This document shows positions 6,142 through 12,796 of a DNA stretch of 14,070 bases, piece after piece. The stretch comes from Pseudomonadota bacterium (GTDB lineage: Bacteria > Pseudomonadota > Alphaproteobacteria > Rhizobiales > Rhizobiaceae). The notes below the pieces were generated by a model. That model was not told where the DNA came from. It was given only the letters and a program-made list of their open reading frames with translations, and did no database searches. The position numbers were made by a program, and so were the translations under genes. The stretch spans positions 1 through 14,070 of the forward strand of contig JAFAGL010000150.1 in NCBI GenBank assembly GCA_023422735.1, written 5' to 3'. Position 1 is the first letter of the stretch. Each line of letters opens with the position of its first letter.

Positions 6142-7455
6142 ATGGCATCAGCGGTTTCGCTCGACCAAGCTGTCGAGGCAGCGGGTTTCGGTCGCTTTCA
6201 AAAACGCTTGTTCCTGATTTTCGGGTTGGTCTGGGCAGCAGATGCGATGCAGGTGCTGGCAATCGGCTTTGCTGCGCCGTCCATCGCAAAAAGCTTCGGC
6301 GTCAGCGTGCCGCAAGCGTTGCAAACCGGCACGCTTTTCTTTCTCGGCATGCTGGTTGGTGCTTTTGTGTTCGGTCGATTGGCCGATCGTATCGGTCGTC
6401 GCCCTGTTTTGATGATTTCGATCGTGATCGACGCGATCTTCGGCATTGCGTCCGCTTTTGCGCCCGATCTTTCCTGGCTGCTGGCTCTGCGTTTTCTGAC
6501 CGGTCTCGGCGTCGGTGGCACATTGCCGGTGGATTACGCCATGATGGCGGAATTCCTGCCGTCCGATCGGCGCGGGCGCTGGCTTGTCTTGCTGGAAGGG
6601 TTTTGGGCTGTCGGCACAGTGGCGCTGGCCTTTCTGGCCCTTTTCGCGGGAAGCCACGGCGGCGAGGCATGGCGCACAATCTTCTTCGTCACAGGAATTC
6701 CTGCATTGATCGGCGTCGTGCTCCGTTTTTACGTTCCCGAGTCCCCGCTTTATCTCAACCGGCAGGGTCGCTCAAAAGAGGCGCGCGCGGTACTCCAGCG
6801 CGTTGCCCGCACGAACGGTCGAGCTGACGACATTCCGGAATTGATCCCGCAATCGTCTGAACGCAAGTCGATCGGCGCGCTGTTTTCGCCTAAACTTCGC
6901 CGTCGCTCCAGTTTTCTGCTGATCGCCTGGCTGCTGATTTCGATGTCGTACTACGGCGTCTTTGTTTATCTGCCTGTTCGGCTGGCCGGCGAAGGGTTCG
7001 GCTTTCTACGCGGCCAGTATTTTCTGGTTCTCGTCGCATTGGCGCAGCTTCCCGGCTACGCATTGGCAGCTTACGGCGTCGAGAAATGGGGACGAAAGCC
7101 AACGCTGATCGGCTTTCTTTTATTGTCCGCGATATGCTGCTTCGTTTATGGCATCGGCCAGACCGGCTTCATCGTCGTGGCGGCAACTCTCCTTATGAGC
7201 TTCGCCTTGTTGGGCACATGGGGCGCGATTTATGCCTTTACACCTGAAATCTATCCAACCAGCCTGCGTGCGAGCGGGATGGGCACGGCCGGTTCCGTGG
7301 CCCGTTTGGGCGGCTTGATTGCGCCATCCATCATGGCTCCGATCATGGCTACAAGTTTCGGTTCGACGCTTGGCGTCATATCCTTCCTGCTGATCCTCGC
7401 CGCAGGAAGCGTGATGCTGGTCGATGTGGAATCCCGAAACAGGGCGCTTGAGTGA
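6142..7455 (+). CDS. MFS transporter (sugar porter / NiaP-SV2-like)
   Basis: The ATG at 6142 is chosen over a GTG at 6130 because a G-rich ribosome site (GGTGGGGG) lies just upstream of it; this gives 437 residues. The protein has the 12-helix major facilitator pattern. The loop 2-3 signature GRLADRIGRRPVL is at 78-90, RFLTGLGVGG is in helix 4, and a PESPLYLNRQGR segment follows helix 6. The second-half repeat has EKWGRKPTL, and TPEIYPTSLRASGMG comes before helix 11. These features place it near the metabolite:H+ symporters and the NiaP/SV2-like group in the inner membrane. Substrates in that group include aromatic acids, nicotinate and sugars, and the sequence does not settle which. It appears monocistronic; the 184 bases after the tRNA hold its promoter, which I could not place. 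Confidence 0.9.
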   Translation: MASAVSLDQAVEAAGFGRFQKRLFLIFGLVWAADAMQVLAIGFAAPSIAKSFGVSVPQALQTGTLFFLGMLVGAFVFGRLADRIGRRPVLMISIVIDAIFGIASAFAPDLSWLLALRFLTGLGVGGTLPVDYAMMAEFLPSDRRGRWLVLLEGFWAVGTVALAFLALFAGSHGGEAWRTIFFVTGIPALIGVVLRFYVPESPLYLNRQGRSKEARAVLQRVARTNGRADDIPELIPQSSERKSIGALFSPKLRRRSSFLLIAWLLISMSYYGVFVYLPVRLAGEGFGFLRGQYFLVLVALAQLPGYALAAYGVEKWGRKPTLIGFLLLSAICCFVYGIGQTGFIVVAATLLMSFALLGTWGAIYAFTPEIYPTSLRASGMGTAGSVARLGGLIAPSIMAPIMATSFGSTLGVISFLLILAAGSVMLVDVESRNRALE

Positions 7456-7529
7456 AAGTCTGCTCTGGGCGCGGATGAACGCAGGCTGACAATCGCATTC
7501 AGCATTCAAACAGTTGATGGACGCTAGAA

Positions 7530-7554
7530 GGAACCTAAACGCGGCCTGATGGTT
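7530..7554 (+). promoter_or_regulatory. possible EcfG-type promoter of the SH3 protein gene
   Basis: GGAAC at 7530-7534, 16 bases, then GGTT at 7551-7554 differ from the EcfG consensus at one position of the -10 (G for C). Spacing to the ATG at 7580 leaves a short leader with the ribosome site, so the geometry is right. A chance match is possible. Confidence 0.3.
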
Positions 7555-7579
7555 TGCGAGCTAGATAAAAGAGGTTCCT

Positions 7580-8191
7580 ATGAACAAGAAAATTCTCGGT
7601 GCGGCGGCACTGCTCGCTGCCATGGCTCTCCCCGGCATTGCTTCCGCCGCAACGGCGATTGCGACAGCCAATGTCAATCTCCGCGCAGGTCCATCCACGT
7701 CCTATCCGGCAGTGAATGTCGTCCCATCTGGCTATGATGTTGAGGTTTATGGATGCTTGTCGAACCGCTCATGGTGCGACGTATCCTATGGCCCGCAGCG
7801 CGGCTGGATGTCGTCGAATTATCTGGCCTATGTGGAAAGCGGCCGTCGCTACACCGGCGAACGTGTCGTGACGCATATCGGTGCCCCGGTCATCAGCTTC
7901 TCCGTCGGCAGCTATTGGGACCGTCACTATCGTGGACGTTCTTTTTATCGCGACCGTGATCGCTGGGATCGCGATGGTCGTCGCGGTCGTCATCATGATG
8001 GCCGGGAATGGCGGCATGACCGCGATCATGACCGCGGCGGTCGGGGCGATGGGCGCCGCGACAGGGATCGGCGTGAAGTTCGCGGCGATCACCGGGACCG
8101 GGACCATCGCCGCGATGACAGGCGCCCGAACAATCGAGGCTCCGATGACCGTGTCATCTTCCAGCAGGAGTTCGATCCAGCAAGAAACTGA
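7580..8191 (+). CDS. exported SH3-domain protein with Arg/Asp-rich tail
   Basis: The ATG at 7580 has AGAGG about 7 bases upstream. The 203-residue product starts with a clear signal peptide (MNKKILGAAALLAAMALPG, cleavage near A23 in IASAA). A bacterial SH3 (SH3_3) domain follows at about 26-84, with the usual NVNLRAGPSTSYPAV and a closing RGWMSSNYL; such domains bind cell-wall peptides. A linker leads into a long low-complexity tail (about 113-190) of Arg, Asp, His and Gly in repeated RD/RDR units, predicted disordered. Two Cys (C59, C66) inside the domain could form a disulfide. It is probably periplasmic or associated with peptidoglycan. A strong terminator follows, so it is likely a single-gene unit. 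Confidence 0.88.
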   Translation: MNKKILGAAALLAAMALPGIASAATAIATANVNLRAGPSTSYPAVNVVPSGYDVEVYGCLSNRSWCDVSYGPQRGWMSSNYLAYVESGRRYTGERVVTHIGAPVISFSVGSYWDRHYRGRSFYRDRDRWDRDGRRGRHHDGREWRHDRDHDRGGRGDGRRDRDRREVRGDHRDRDHRRDDRRPNNRGSDDRVIFQQEFDPARN

Positions 8192-8213
8192 GGCTACGCT
8201 CAGCAAGAAATTC

Positions 8214-8250
8214 AAGGATGGCGCCAAGTGGCGCCATCCTTTTCTTGTCT
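8214..8250 (+). terminator. intrinsic terminator after the SH3 protein gene
   Basis: GGATGGCGCC (8216-8225), loop AAGT, GGCGCCATCC (8230-8239) is a perfect 10-bp stem that extends by two A-T pairs to 12 bp, followed by TTTTCTTGTCT. The other strand gives the same stem followed by TTGAATTTCTTG, so it may also stop the convergent gene ending at 8271. Confidence 0.88.
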
Positions 8251-8270
8251 GACTATGCGAAGCCAGATGT

Positions 8271-9605
8271 TCAAGCGCTCTCGGCAAGACGATTGGCGAG
8301 TTGACCAGCCTGAACACGGATATCTGGAATGGCGACGATCTCCCAAAACCGGCCTGCTGTGATCGGGCCCAGAGCAAACAATCGTCTGGATCGTTGTCCT
8401 TGGCTGTCGATCACCTCGCAGTCGGCGGATACGTCGATTCCAAGATGAACCGGATCGCTGCGGATCACGCCCGCGTCGCGCATTGAAGCCAGGAGCGGAT
8501 TATGTGTTTTGTCCAGATCGCCGCTGGCGCCGCGACATTCGATCACCAGTCGCACATCCAGGTATTGCGCCTTTGCGCTGCCACGCGGCATCCACCAAAC
8601 GCGGGCACCCTCGTCGTTCCCGTCGATGCGATTGATCCGGGCGCTGAGAACCTGCAGCTGGCCGTCCGCTCTCGCCTTGTTGATCCGGGCCGCTATTTGC
8701 GGCGCCATCCTGTGTCTGTGAACATCCCACCAAGGGCGCAGATGCCGTAAAAAACGCGCCTTATCGCCCAATGGCAGCGCTTGCCAGATATCCTGCGTAT
8801 GCGGACGAAGCGCGTCGATCACGGACCGCCAATCCCTTTCATGCTCCGCTGCCTTGCGGATTTCTCCCCGGAGCCAGCGAAGCGTTGCAGACAAGCTCCA
8901 ACTCATTGGCAACGCGCTTTTGTTGAACTTTATCGCCTCAGTCGCGCCGTGCGCTCGCGGCATCAGACCTCGCCGGGAGATCGCGGTGATCTCACCTTCA
9001 TGTCCACGATCCAGAAGTGAAATCACAGCATCGATCATCGACAAACCCGTTCCGATGATCGCAACCGGCGCATCCCTATCAATTTCCGGAAGCGGCCTGT
9101 TTGACCACCCGACATGACGCCATGGTTCGTCCTCAAGGAATGGCGGTTCATTGCCCGTGGCAAGGATCGCCGCATCGGCGGCAAATCGGCGCCCGTCCCT
9201 TGTGAGGGCTGACACGAAATCCGCATTACCCTCAAGCGACACGATATCCTGGGAAATCATCCCGAACCGCACGTCGCCCTGATAAGGCGCCAAGAGGCTT
9301 TGAAGGTAATCGCGATAAATGCGGCGCGAAACATAATCGTCCGCCGCCCAGCCAGCATGGGGTTGCCAGAGCGTAGTCGAACGCTGCAACCATTCCAGGA
9401 AATGCCGGGGCTCTTCGTCAAACGCGCTCATGCTCTCGGCCCGAACATTCAGGAGATGGTGCGGATGTTCGGTCCCGTATGCGATGCCCGCGCCCAGGAT
9501 TCCATTTTCAAAAAGCGCGACGGAACCGACCGCATGTTTCTGCAAAAGTCTTGCAGCGATCAGAACACCAGTTGCACCGCCACCAATTATGAGAAAATTT
9601 TTCAG
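8271..9605 (-). CDS. FAD/NAD(P)-binding protein, YdhS-like (COG4529), CTG start
   Basis: This 444-residue flavoprotein has an N-terminal FAD Rossmann motif IIGGGATG (6-13), then GIAYGTEHPHHLLNV near 40-54, ILATGN at 147-151, a second dinucleotide site IIGTGLSM at 183-190, and a C-terminal GPITAGRFWEIVAIPDIR. This is the NAD_binding_9/YdhS pattern, a group of presumed oxidoreductases or monooxygenases without known substrate. Upstream of the Rossmann motif the frame has no ATG, GTG or TTG before a stop at 9666-9668. The first TTG (9545) would remove the motif. CTG at 9603-9605 lies 5 bases after GGAGG and gives the normal N-terminus MKNFLIIGGG, so I take it as the start. The gene is third in a same-strand run after the dCTP deaminase and HAD/ATPase genes. 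Confidence 0.85.
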   Translation of the reverse strand: MKNFLIIGGGATGVLIAARLLQKHAVGSVALFENGILGAGIAYGTEHPHHLLNVRAESMSAFDEEPRHFLEWLQRSTTLWQPHAGWAADDYVSRRIYRDYLQSLLAPYQGDVRFGMISQDIVSLEGNADFVSALTRDGRRFAADAAILATGNEPPFLEDEPWRHVGWSNRPLPEIDRDAPVAIIGTGLSMIDAVISLLDRGHEGEITAISRRGLMPRAHGATEAIKFNKSALPMSWSLSATLRWLRGEIRKAAEHERDWRSVIDALRPHTQDIWQALPLGDKARFLRHLRPWWDVHRHRMAPQIAARINKARADGQLQVLSARINRIDGNDEGARVWWMPRGSAKAQYLDVRLVIECRGASGDLDKTHNPLLASMRDAGVIRSDPVHLGIDVSADCEVIDSQGQRSRRLFALGPITAGRFWEIVAIPDIRVQAGQLANRLAESA

Positions 9606-9684
9606 CCTCGCCTCCGCATCGCAACATTCACCGGTCTTGCGGGCTGCTCGCCGAAAGTCAATCAGTTAGCGCTTCGCAGCAATG

Positions 9685-11397
9685 CTATTCCATCGCCGCT
9701 TCAGGCGCGGTGTAGCGGCGGCGCACGGATTCAATAATGCCTTTGCGGGTTTCGGCGGCAGACAGGCCCTCATCTTTTTCGATGGCTCGCGCTTCTTCCG
9801 CCATTTCGTCGTCGCGCAATTGCTTTTTAAACCAGGTCGAGAAATCTCCCGCACGCAAATGGTGCATCCAGGTCTCTTCGTCGATCCCTTCGGCAACCTG
9901 AACAAACATCATCAGATTTTGTACACGCAGGTTCATCTTCTTTTTCGGACCCCGAAAATAGAAGCTTCCCTGTTCATTCAAGGAGCCGACCGCGTATTTG
10001 CGCGAATGACGCTTGCGTGCTTGCAGCGGCTTGATCGGCGTGATGGCCCGAGGTGCGTCTTCTTCCTGTGGCCGCCAAAACAGAATCTGCTCGTTCGACG
10101 CAGGTTTCACACCCGCGGGCATGTCGCGACCTGTCATTTTGCAGAATTTCTGGATGACCTTGTCACCTTCCGGCCCCAACGCGATCACCGCCGTTGCGAG
10201 TTTCAAGGCATCCGCTGAAACCGAATCCGGATGCACGGTAATCATGATCATGCCGGGAAACTGAACCGAAAGAACCAGCGGCGTGTCCTTGCGTCGTTTG
10301 GGCATCAAATGGTGCGTTTCGTCCACGATCAGCCAGTGTGGACGCGCGCACCGCGAACGGAGCTTGCCGAGTTCGGGAAGAAAGTCGGCGAAAAAGGGCG
10401 GGCGTTCTTCCAGGCCAAGAGCCAATGTCGAAACCACGACATTTGTATCGCCCTGCTCCATCAATTGCAGCGCCTGTTCCTTTGTGGGAACGATCTCGCC
10501 ATCGCCAACCACGACGGCGTTCTCCAACTCGTCGTAATCGCCTTCGGGGTCGAACACGCAAAACTGGTAATTCTGGTCGACGAACCGCTCCGTCAAAGCC
10601 GTGGCCAGCGTCGACTTGCCGATCCCGGACGTCCCCGCGATCAACACTGTATCGTTGAGCCATAAGGGAACTTCGCTGTCATCGTCTTCACAGCCGACAA
10701 CCACCGATTGCTTGCGGATAAGCGCTTCTTCCCCGCCCTTCCTCAAAATGCGATCGATCAGGTTTTCGACAGCCTTGCCTCTTTCGTTGCGCATCACGAT
10801 GTCGGCCGTTTCCTTCAATGCCGGCACTGCGTTGGCGACAGCAACACCCAGGCCGCATTGGCGCAACAAGGCGTGGTCGTTTTCGGCATCGCCGATGCCG
10901 ATCACATTATGCGCTGAGAAGCCGAGATCCCCAAGCGCAACCTGTAGCCCGGAAGCCTTGTTGACCCCGCTTTGCAGGATCATGACAGCGCCTTTATTGA
11001 AGATGATCTCGAGTTCGAGACCTTGCTCGCGGATCAGCTCAAGCGCATCTTTCTGGTGGGGCTCCCAAGTCGCGACAATGGCGCGTCCAACCGACATGCG
11101 TTTCACATTGCGCGCTTGCATTGCTTCCACGAAGGAGACCGGAGGCGGCGTTGCGATTACACGCTCTTCTTCACTTGCCGGCGTGTAAAGCAATGCGCCA
11201 TTTTCCGCGACGATCTTGTCGAAGATCACGAATTCCGCAAACCGCTCCTTGAGTTCTGGCAATTCGCGCCCTGTTACCAGAATGAGCTTGCGACCGCTGT
11301 CTTTGAAGCGTTTCAGGGCCGCCACCGTTTCGGGGGCTACCTTGCCTTGCGTTGCAAGCGTTCCGTCAAAGTCCGTTGCGAGCGCAATATAAAACAT
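9685..11397 (-). CDS. HAD-IIB phosphatase fused to HerA-like P-loop ATPase
   Basis: The ATG at 11395-11397 is chosen because GGAGG lies 4-5 bases upstream and the HAD motif then begins at residue 9; it gives 570 residues. Residues 1-215 form a HAD-IIB (Cof/sucrose-phosphatase-like) phosphatase with DFDGT (9-13), LVTGR (40-44), Lys K147 and GDAEND (169-174), so the active site looks intact. Residues about 240-440 form an ATPase of the HerA/DUF87 type: Walker A GTSGIGKST (255-263), FDPEGDYDE (282-290), and Walker B LIVDETHH (356-363). Residues about 475-535 resemble a small domain seen in other proteins (FYFRGPKKKMNLR, then HLRAGDFSTWFKKQL), perhaps DUF5752-like. It is probably cytoplasmic. The substrate and the purpose of joining phosphatase and ATPase are unknown. 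It lies 96 bases downstream of the dCTP deaminase gene. Confidence 0.88.
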   Translation of the reverse strand: MFYIALATDFDGTLATQGKVAPETVAALKRFKDSGRKLILVTGRELPELKERFAEFVIFDKIVAENGALLYTPASEEERVIATPPPVSFVEAMQARNVKRMSVGRAIVATWEPHQKDALELIREQGLELEIIFNKGAVMILQSGVNKASGLQVALGDLGFSAHNVIGIGDAENDHALLRQCGLGVAVANAVPALKETADIVMRNERGKAVENLIDRILRKGGEEALIRKQSVVVGCEDDDSEVPLWLNDTVLIAGTSGIGKSTLATALTERFVDQNYQFCVFDPEGDYDELENAVVVGDGEIVPTKEQALQLMEQGDTNVVVSTLALGLEERPPFFADFLPELGKLRSRCARPHWLIVDETHHLMPKRRKDTPLVLSVQFPGMIMITVHPDSVSADALKLATAVIALGPEGDKVIQKFCKMTGRDMPAGVKPASNEQILFWRPQEEDAPRAITPIKPLQARKRHSRKYAVGSLNEQGSFYFRGPKKKMNLRVQNLMMFVQVAEGIDEETWMHHLRAGDFSTWFKKQLRDDEMAEEARAIEKDEGLSAAETRKGIIESVRRRYTAPEAAME

Positions 11398-11452
11398 CCG
11401 TCCTCCAAATGCGTTTCCCAAGCTTGCGGGGCGACAACGCGCTGGAAGCGGT

Positions 11453-11466
11453 TCGGTTACAACCGA
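11453..11466. repeat. short palindrome between dcd and HAD/ATPase genes
   Basis: TCGGTT, two bases, AACCGA form a 6-bp inverted repeat with a 2-base centre, about 55 bases upstream of the HAD/ATPase start. The size and place suit a small operator, but no known regulator motif is recognised and chance is possible. Confidence 0.3.
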
Positions 11467-11493
11467 CTGACAATTCCTGCCATCAAGCTTCGG

Positions 11494-12600
11494 TTATCGA
11501 AAATGCTTCGAAAGCTTGAGGCCCTGCGCCTGGTAATTGGACTTGAGATCTGCGCCGTAAAGTGCCGCCGGCCGCGCCTGCATCTTTTCATAAACGAGAC
11601 GCCCGACGATCTGGCCATGTTCAAGAATGAACGGCACTTCGTGGCTGCGCACTTCAAGAACGGCGCGGCTGCCTGTGCCGCCAGCCGCCGAGTTACCGAA
11701 GCCCGGATCGAAAAACCCGGCATAATGAACACGAAACTCGCCAACCAGCGGATCAAATGGAGTCATCTCTGCCGCGAAATCCGGCGGGACATGCACGGCC
11801 TCGCGTGAAACGAGAATGTAAAACTCGTCCGGATCGAGAATCAGTTCGCCGTGCCCGCGATCGGTCAGCGGCTCCCAGAAATCTGCGGCATCCTGCGCGG
11901 CACGCTTGTCGACATCGACCACGCCGGTGTGATGCTTGCCACGATAACCGATGACACCGCCGCCGGTGCCCTTCAGGTCAATCGACAAGGCAATGCCGCC
12001 GCCCGAAATATTCGGCGTTTCGGAGGCAACCAGCGTTTCGCATTCGTGCAGCTCGAGCAAACCCGCACCATCGAGCAGCGATTGACCAACGCGGAAACGG
12101 ATCTGCGACAAGCGCGACCCGGTACGCACGACAATCGGAAAAGTGCGCGGCGAAACTTCGAGATAGAGCGGGCCTTTGTAGCCTGCCGGGATCTTATCGA
12201 ATTCCTGCCCGTGGTCCGTCATCACCCGCGTGAAGATATCGAGACGGCCGGTCGAGCTTTTCGGGTTGGCGGAAGCGGCAACCTCGCTCGGCAATGCCAG
12301 CGTTTCAAGAAGCGGCACGATATAAACGCAGCCGGTTTCAAGAACCGCGCCGGCCGAAAGATCGATTTCATGCAGTTTCAGGCGATCAAGCTTGGCTTCA
12401 ACCGTGCTGGAAGGGCCGGGAAGGAAACTTGCGCGAACACGATAGGCCTTTGCGCCCAGCCGCAGATCGAGGCTCGCCGGCTGAATCTGGTCATTATCGA
12501 GCGCACGACCGCTCGTCAGTGCACCGCTTTCAAACAGCGCCGCGATTTCTCGATCGGGAAGAATGCCAGTACGCAACCTTGAAGAACTCCTACGCGCCAT
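11494..12600 (-). CDS. dcd: 2'-deoxycytidine 5'-triphosphate deaminase, tandem-domain form
   Basis: The enzyme deaminates dCTP to dUTP, feeding dTMP synthesis, in the cytoplasm. The start at ATG 12598-12600 (MARRSSSRLRTGILPDREI) gives 368 residues, the usual length of the alphaproteobacterial double-size DCD family; typical Dcd is about 190. The N-terminal half has IQPASLDLRLG (39-49), NPKSSTGRLDIF (112-123) and GYKGPLYLEVS (140-150) with the likely catalytic Glu E148. The second half repeats the fold with AGFFDPGFG (294-302) and RAVLEVRSHEVPF (312-324). Earlier in-frame starts (ATG 12621, TTG 12645) would run into the metZ promoter and none has a good ribosome site, so the start is less sure than the family. 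It is divergent from metZ and first of the minus-strand run. Confidence 0.92.
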   Translation of the reverse strand: MARRSSSRLRTGILPDREIAALFESGALTSGRALDNDQIQPASLDLRLGAKAYRVRASFLPGPSSTVEAKLDRLKLHEIDLSAGAVLETGCVYIVPLLETLALPSEVAASANPKSSTGRLDIFTRVMTDHGQEFDKIPAGYKGPLYLEVSPRTFPIVVRTGSRLSQIRFRVGQSLLDGAGLLELHECETLVASETPNISGGGIALSIDLKGTGGGVIGYRGKHHTGVVDVDKRAAQDAADFWEPLTDRGHGELILDPDEFYILVSREAVHVPPDFAAEMTPFDPLVGEFRVHYAGFFDPGFGNSAAGGTGSRAVLEVRSHEVPFILEHGQIVGRLVYEKMQARPAALYGADLKSNYQAQGLKLSKHFR

Positions 12601-12636
12601 TCGCGGATTGCGCGCGAGCATGGGCAAAGGCTGCGA

Positions 12637-12664
12637 TTGACGCAAGCATTGCCGCGGGTTTAAA
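12637..12664 (+). promoter_or_regulatory. putative sigma-70 promoter of the metZ leader
   Basis: TTGACG at 12637-12642 matches five of six -35 bases. TTTAAA at 12659-12664 is a fair -10 at 16-base spacing (TTAAAG at 17). Transcription would start near 12671, just before the riboswitch stem P1 at 12676, which is where it should be. Confidence 0.55.
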
Positions 12665-12673
12665 GGATCTTAT

Positions 12674-12731
12674 CCCGTGGTGATTTGGCCGGTCGGCTTG
12701 CAGCCACGTTAAACAAGTCGCTAAAGGACCG
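12674..12731 (+). ncRNA. SAM-II riboswitch in the metZ leader
   Basis: The segment fits the SAM-II architecture, an H-type pseudoknot found before met genes in alphaproteobacteria. P1 is CGTGG (12676-12680) with CCACG (12704-12708). The first loop carries the conserved TGATTTG and CTTGCAG. After P1 come TTAAA and GCTAAAG. The pseudoknot P2 pairs CGGTC (12690-12694) with GACCG (12727-12731). When SAM binds, the pseudoknot is stabilised and metZ expression falls. The P2 strand is 66 bases from the metZ ATG, so it cannot hide the ribosome site directly; the terminator just downstream points to transcriptional control instead. Confidence 0.9.
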
Positions 12732-12751
12732 AAAGGCCAAAGCCCTTTGGA

Positions 12752-12780
12752 CCGGTTGCGACTTGGCAGCCGGTTTTTTT
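12752..12780 (+). terminator. leader intrinsic terminator between SAM-II riboswitch and metZ
   Basis: CCGGTTGC (12752-12759), 6-base loop, GCAGCCGG (12766-12773) form an 8-bp stem with one G-U pair, followed by seven T (12774-12780). It ends 16 bases before the metZ ATG. A GACCGG at 12750-12755 overlaps its 5' arm and can pair with CCGGTC in the riboswitch, a candidate antiterminator. Confidence 0.82.
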
Positions 12781-12796
12781 GTGTCTGGAAACGACT

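Noticed and set aside
7930..8140. Repeated GC-rich short units that could suggest a CRISPR or tandem repeat array
   Set aside because: The units are irregular, without constant repeat and spacer lengths, and are explained by Arg/Asp codons.
7881..8252. Second open frame rich in Ala, Ile, Met and Thr inside the SH3 gene
   Set aside because: It is an out-of-frame reading of the Arg/Asp codon repeats, and it runs into the terminator hairpin.
10972..11808. Plus-strand open frame (278 codons) across the HAD/ATPase and dcd genes
   Set aside because: It is a shadow of two well-supported minus-strand genes and crosses their intergenic gap without a family signature.
12601..12645. Upstream starts for dcd (ATG 12621, TTG 12645)
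   Set aside because: They add residues not expected for the family, lack a ribosome site and overlap the metZ promoter.
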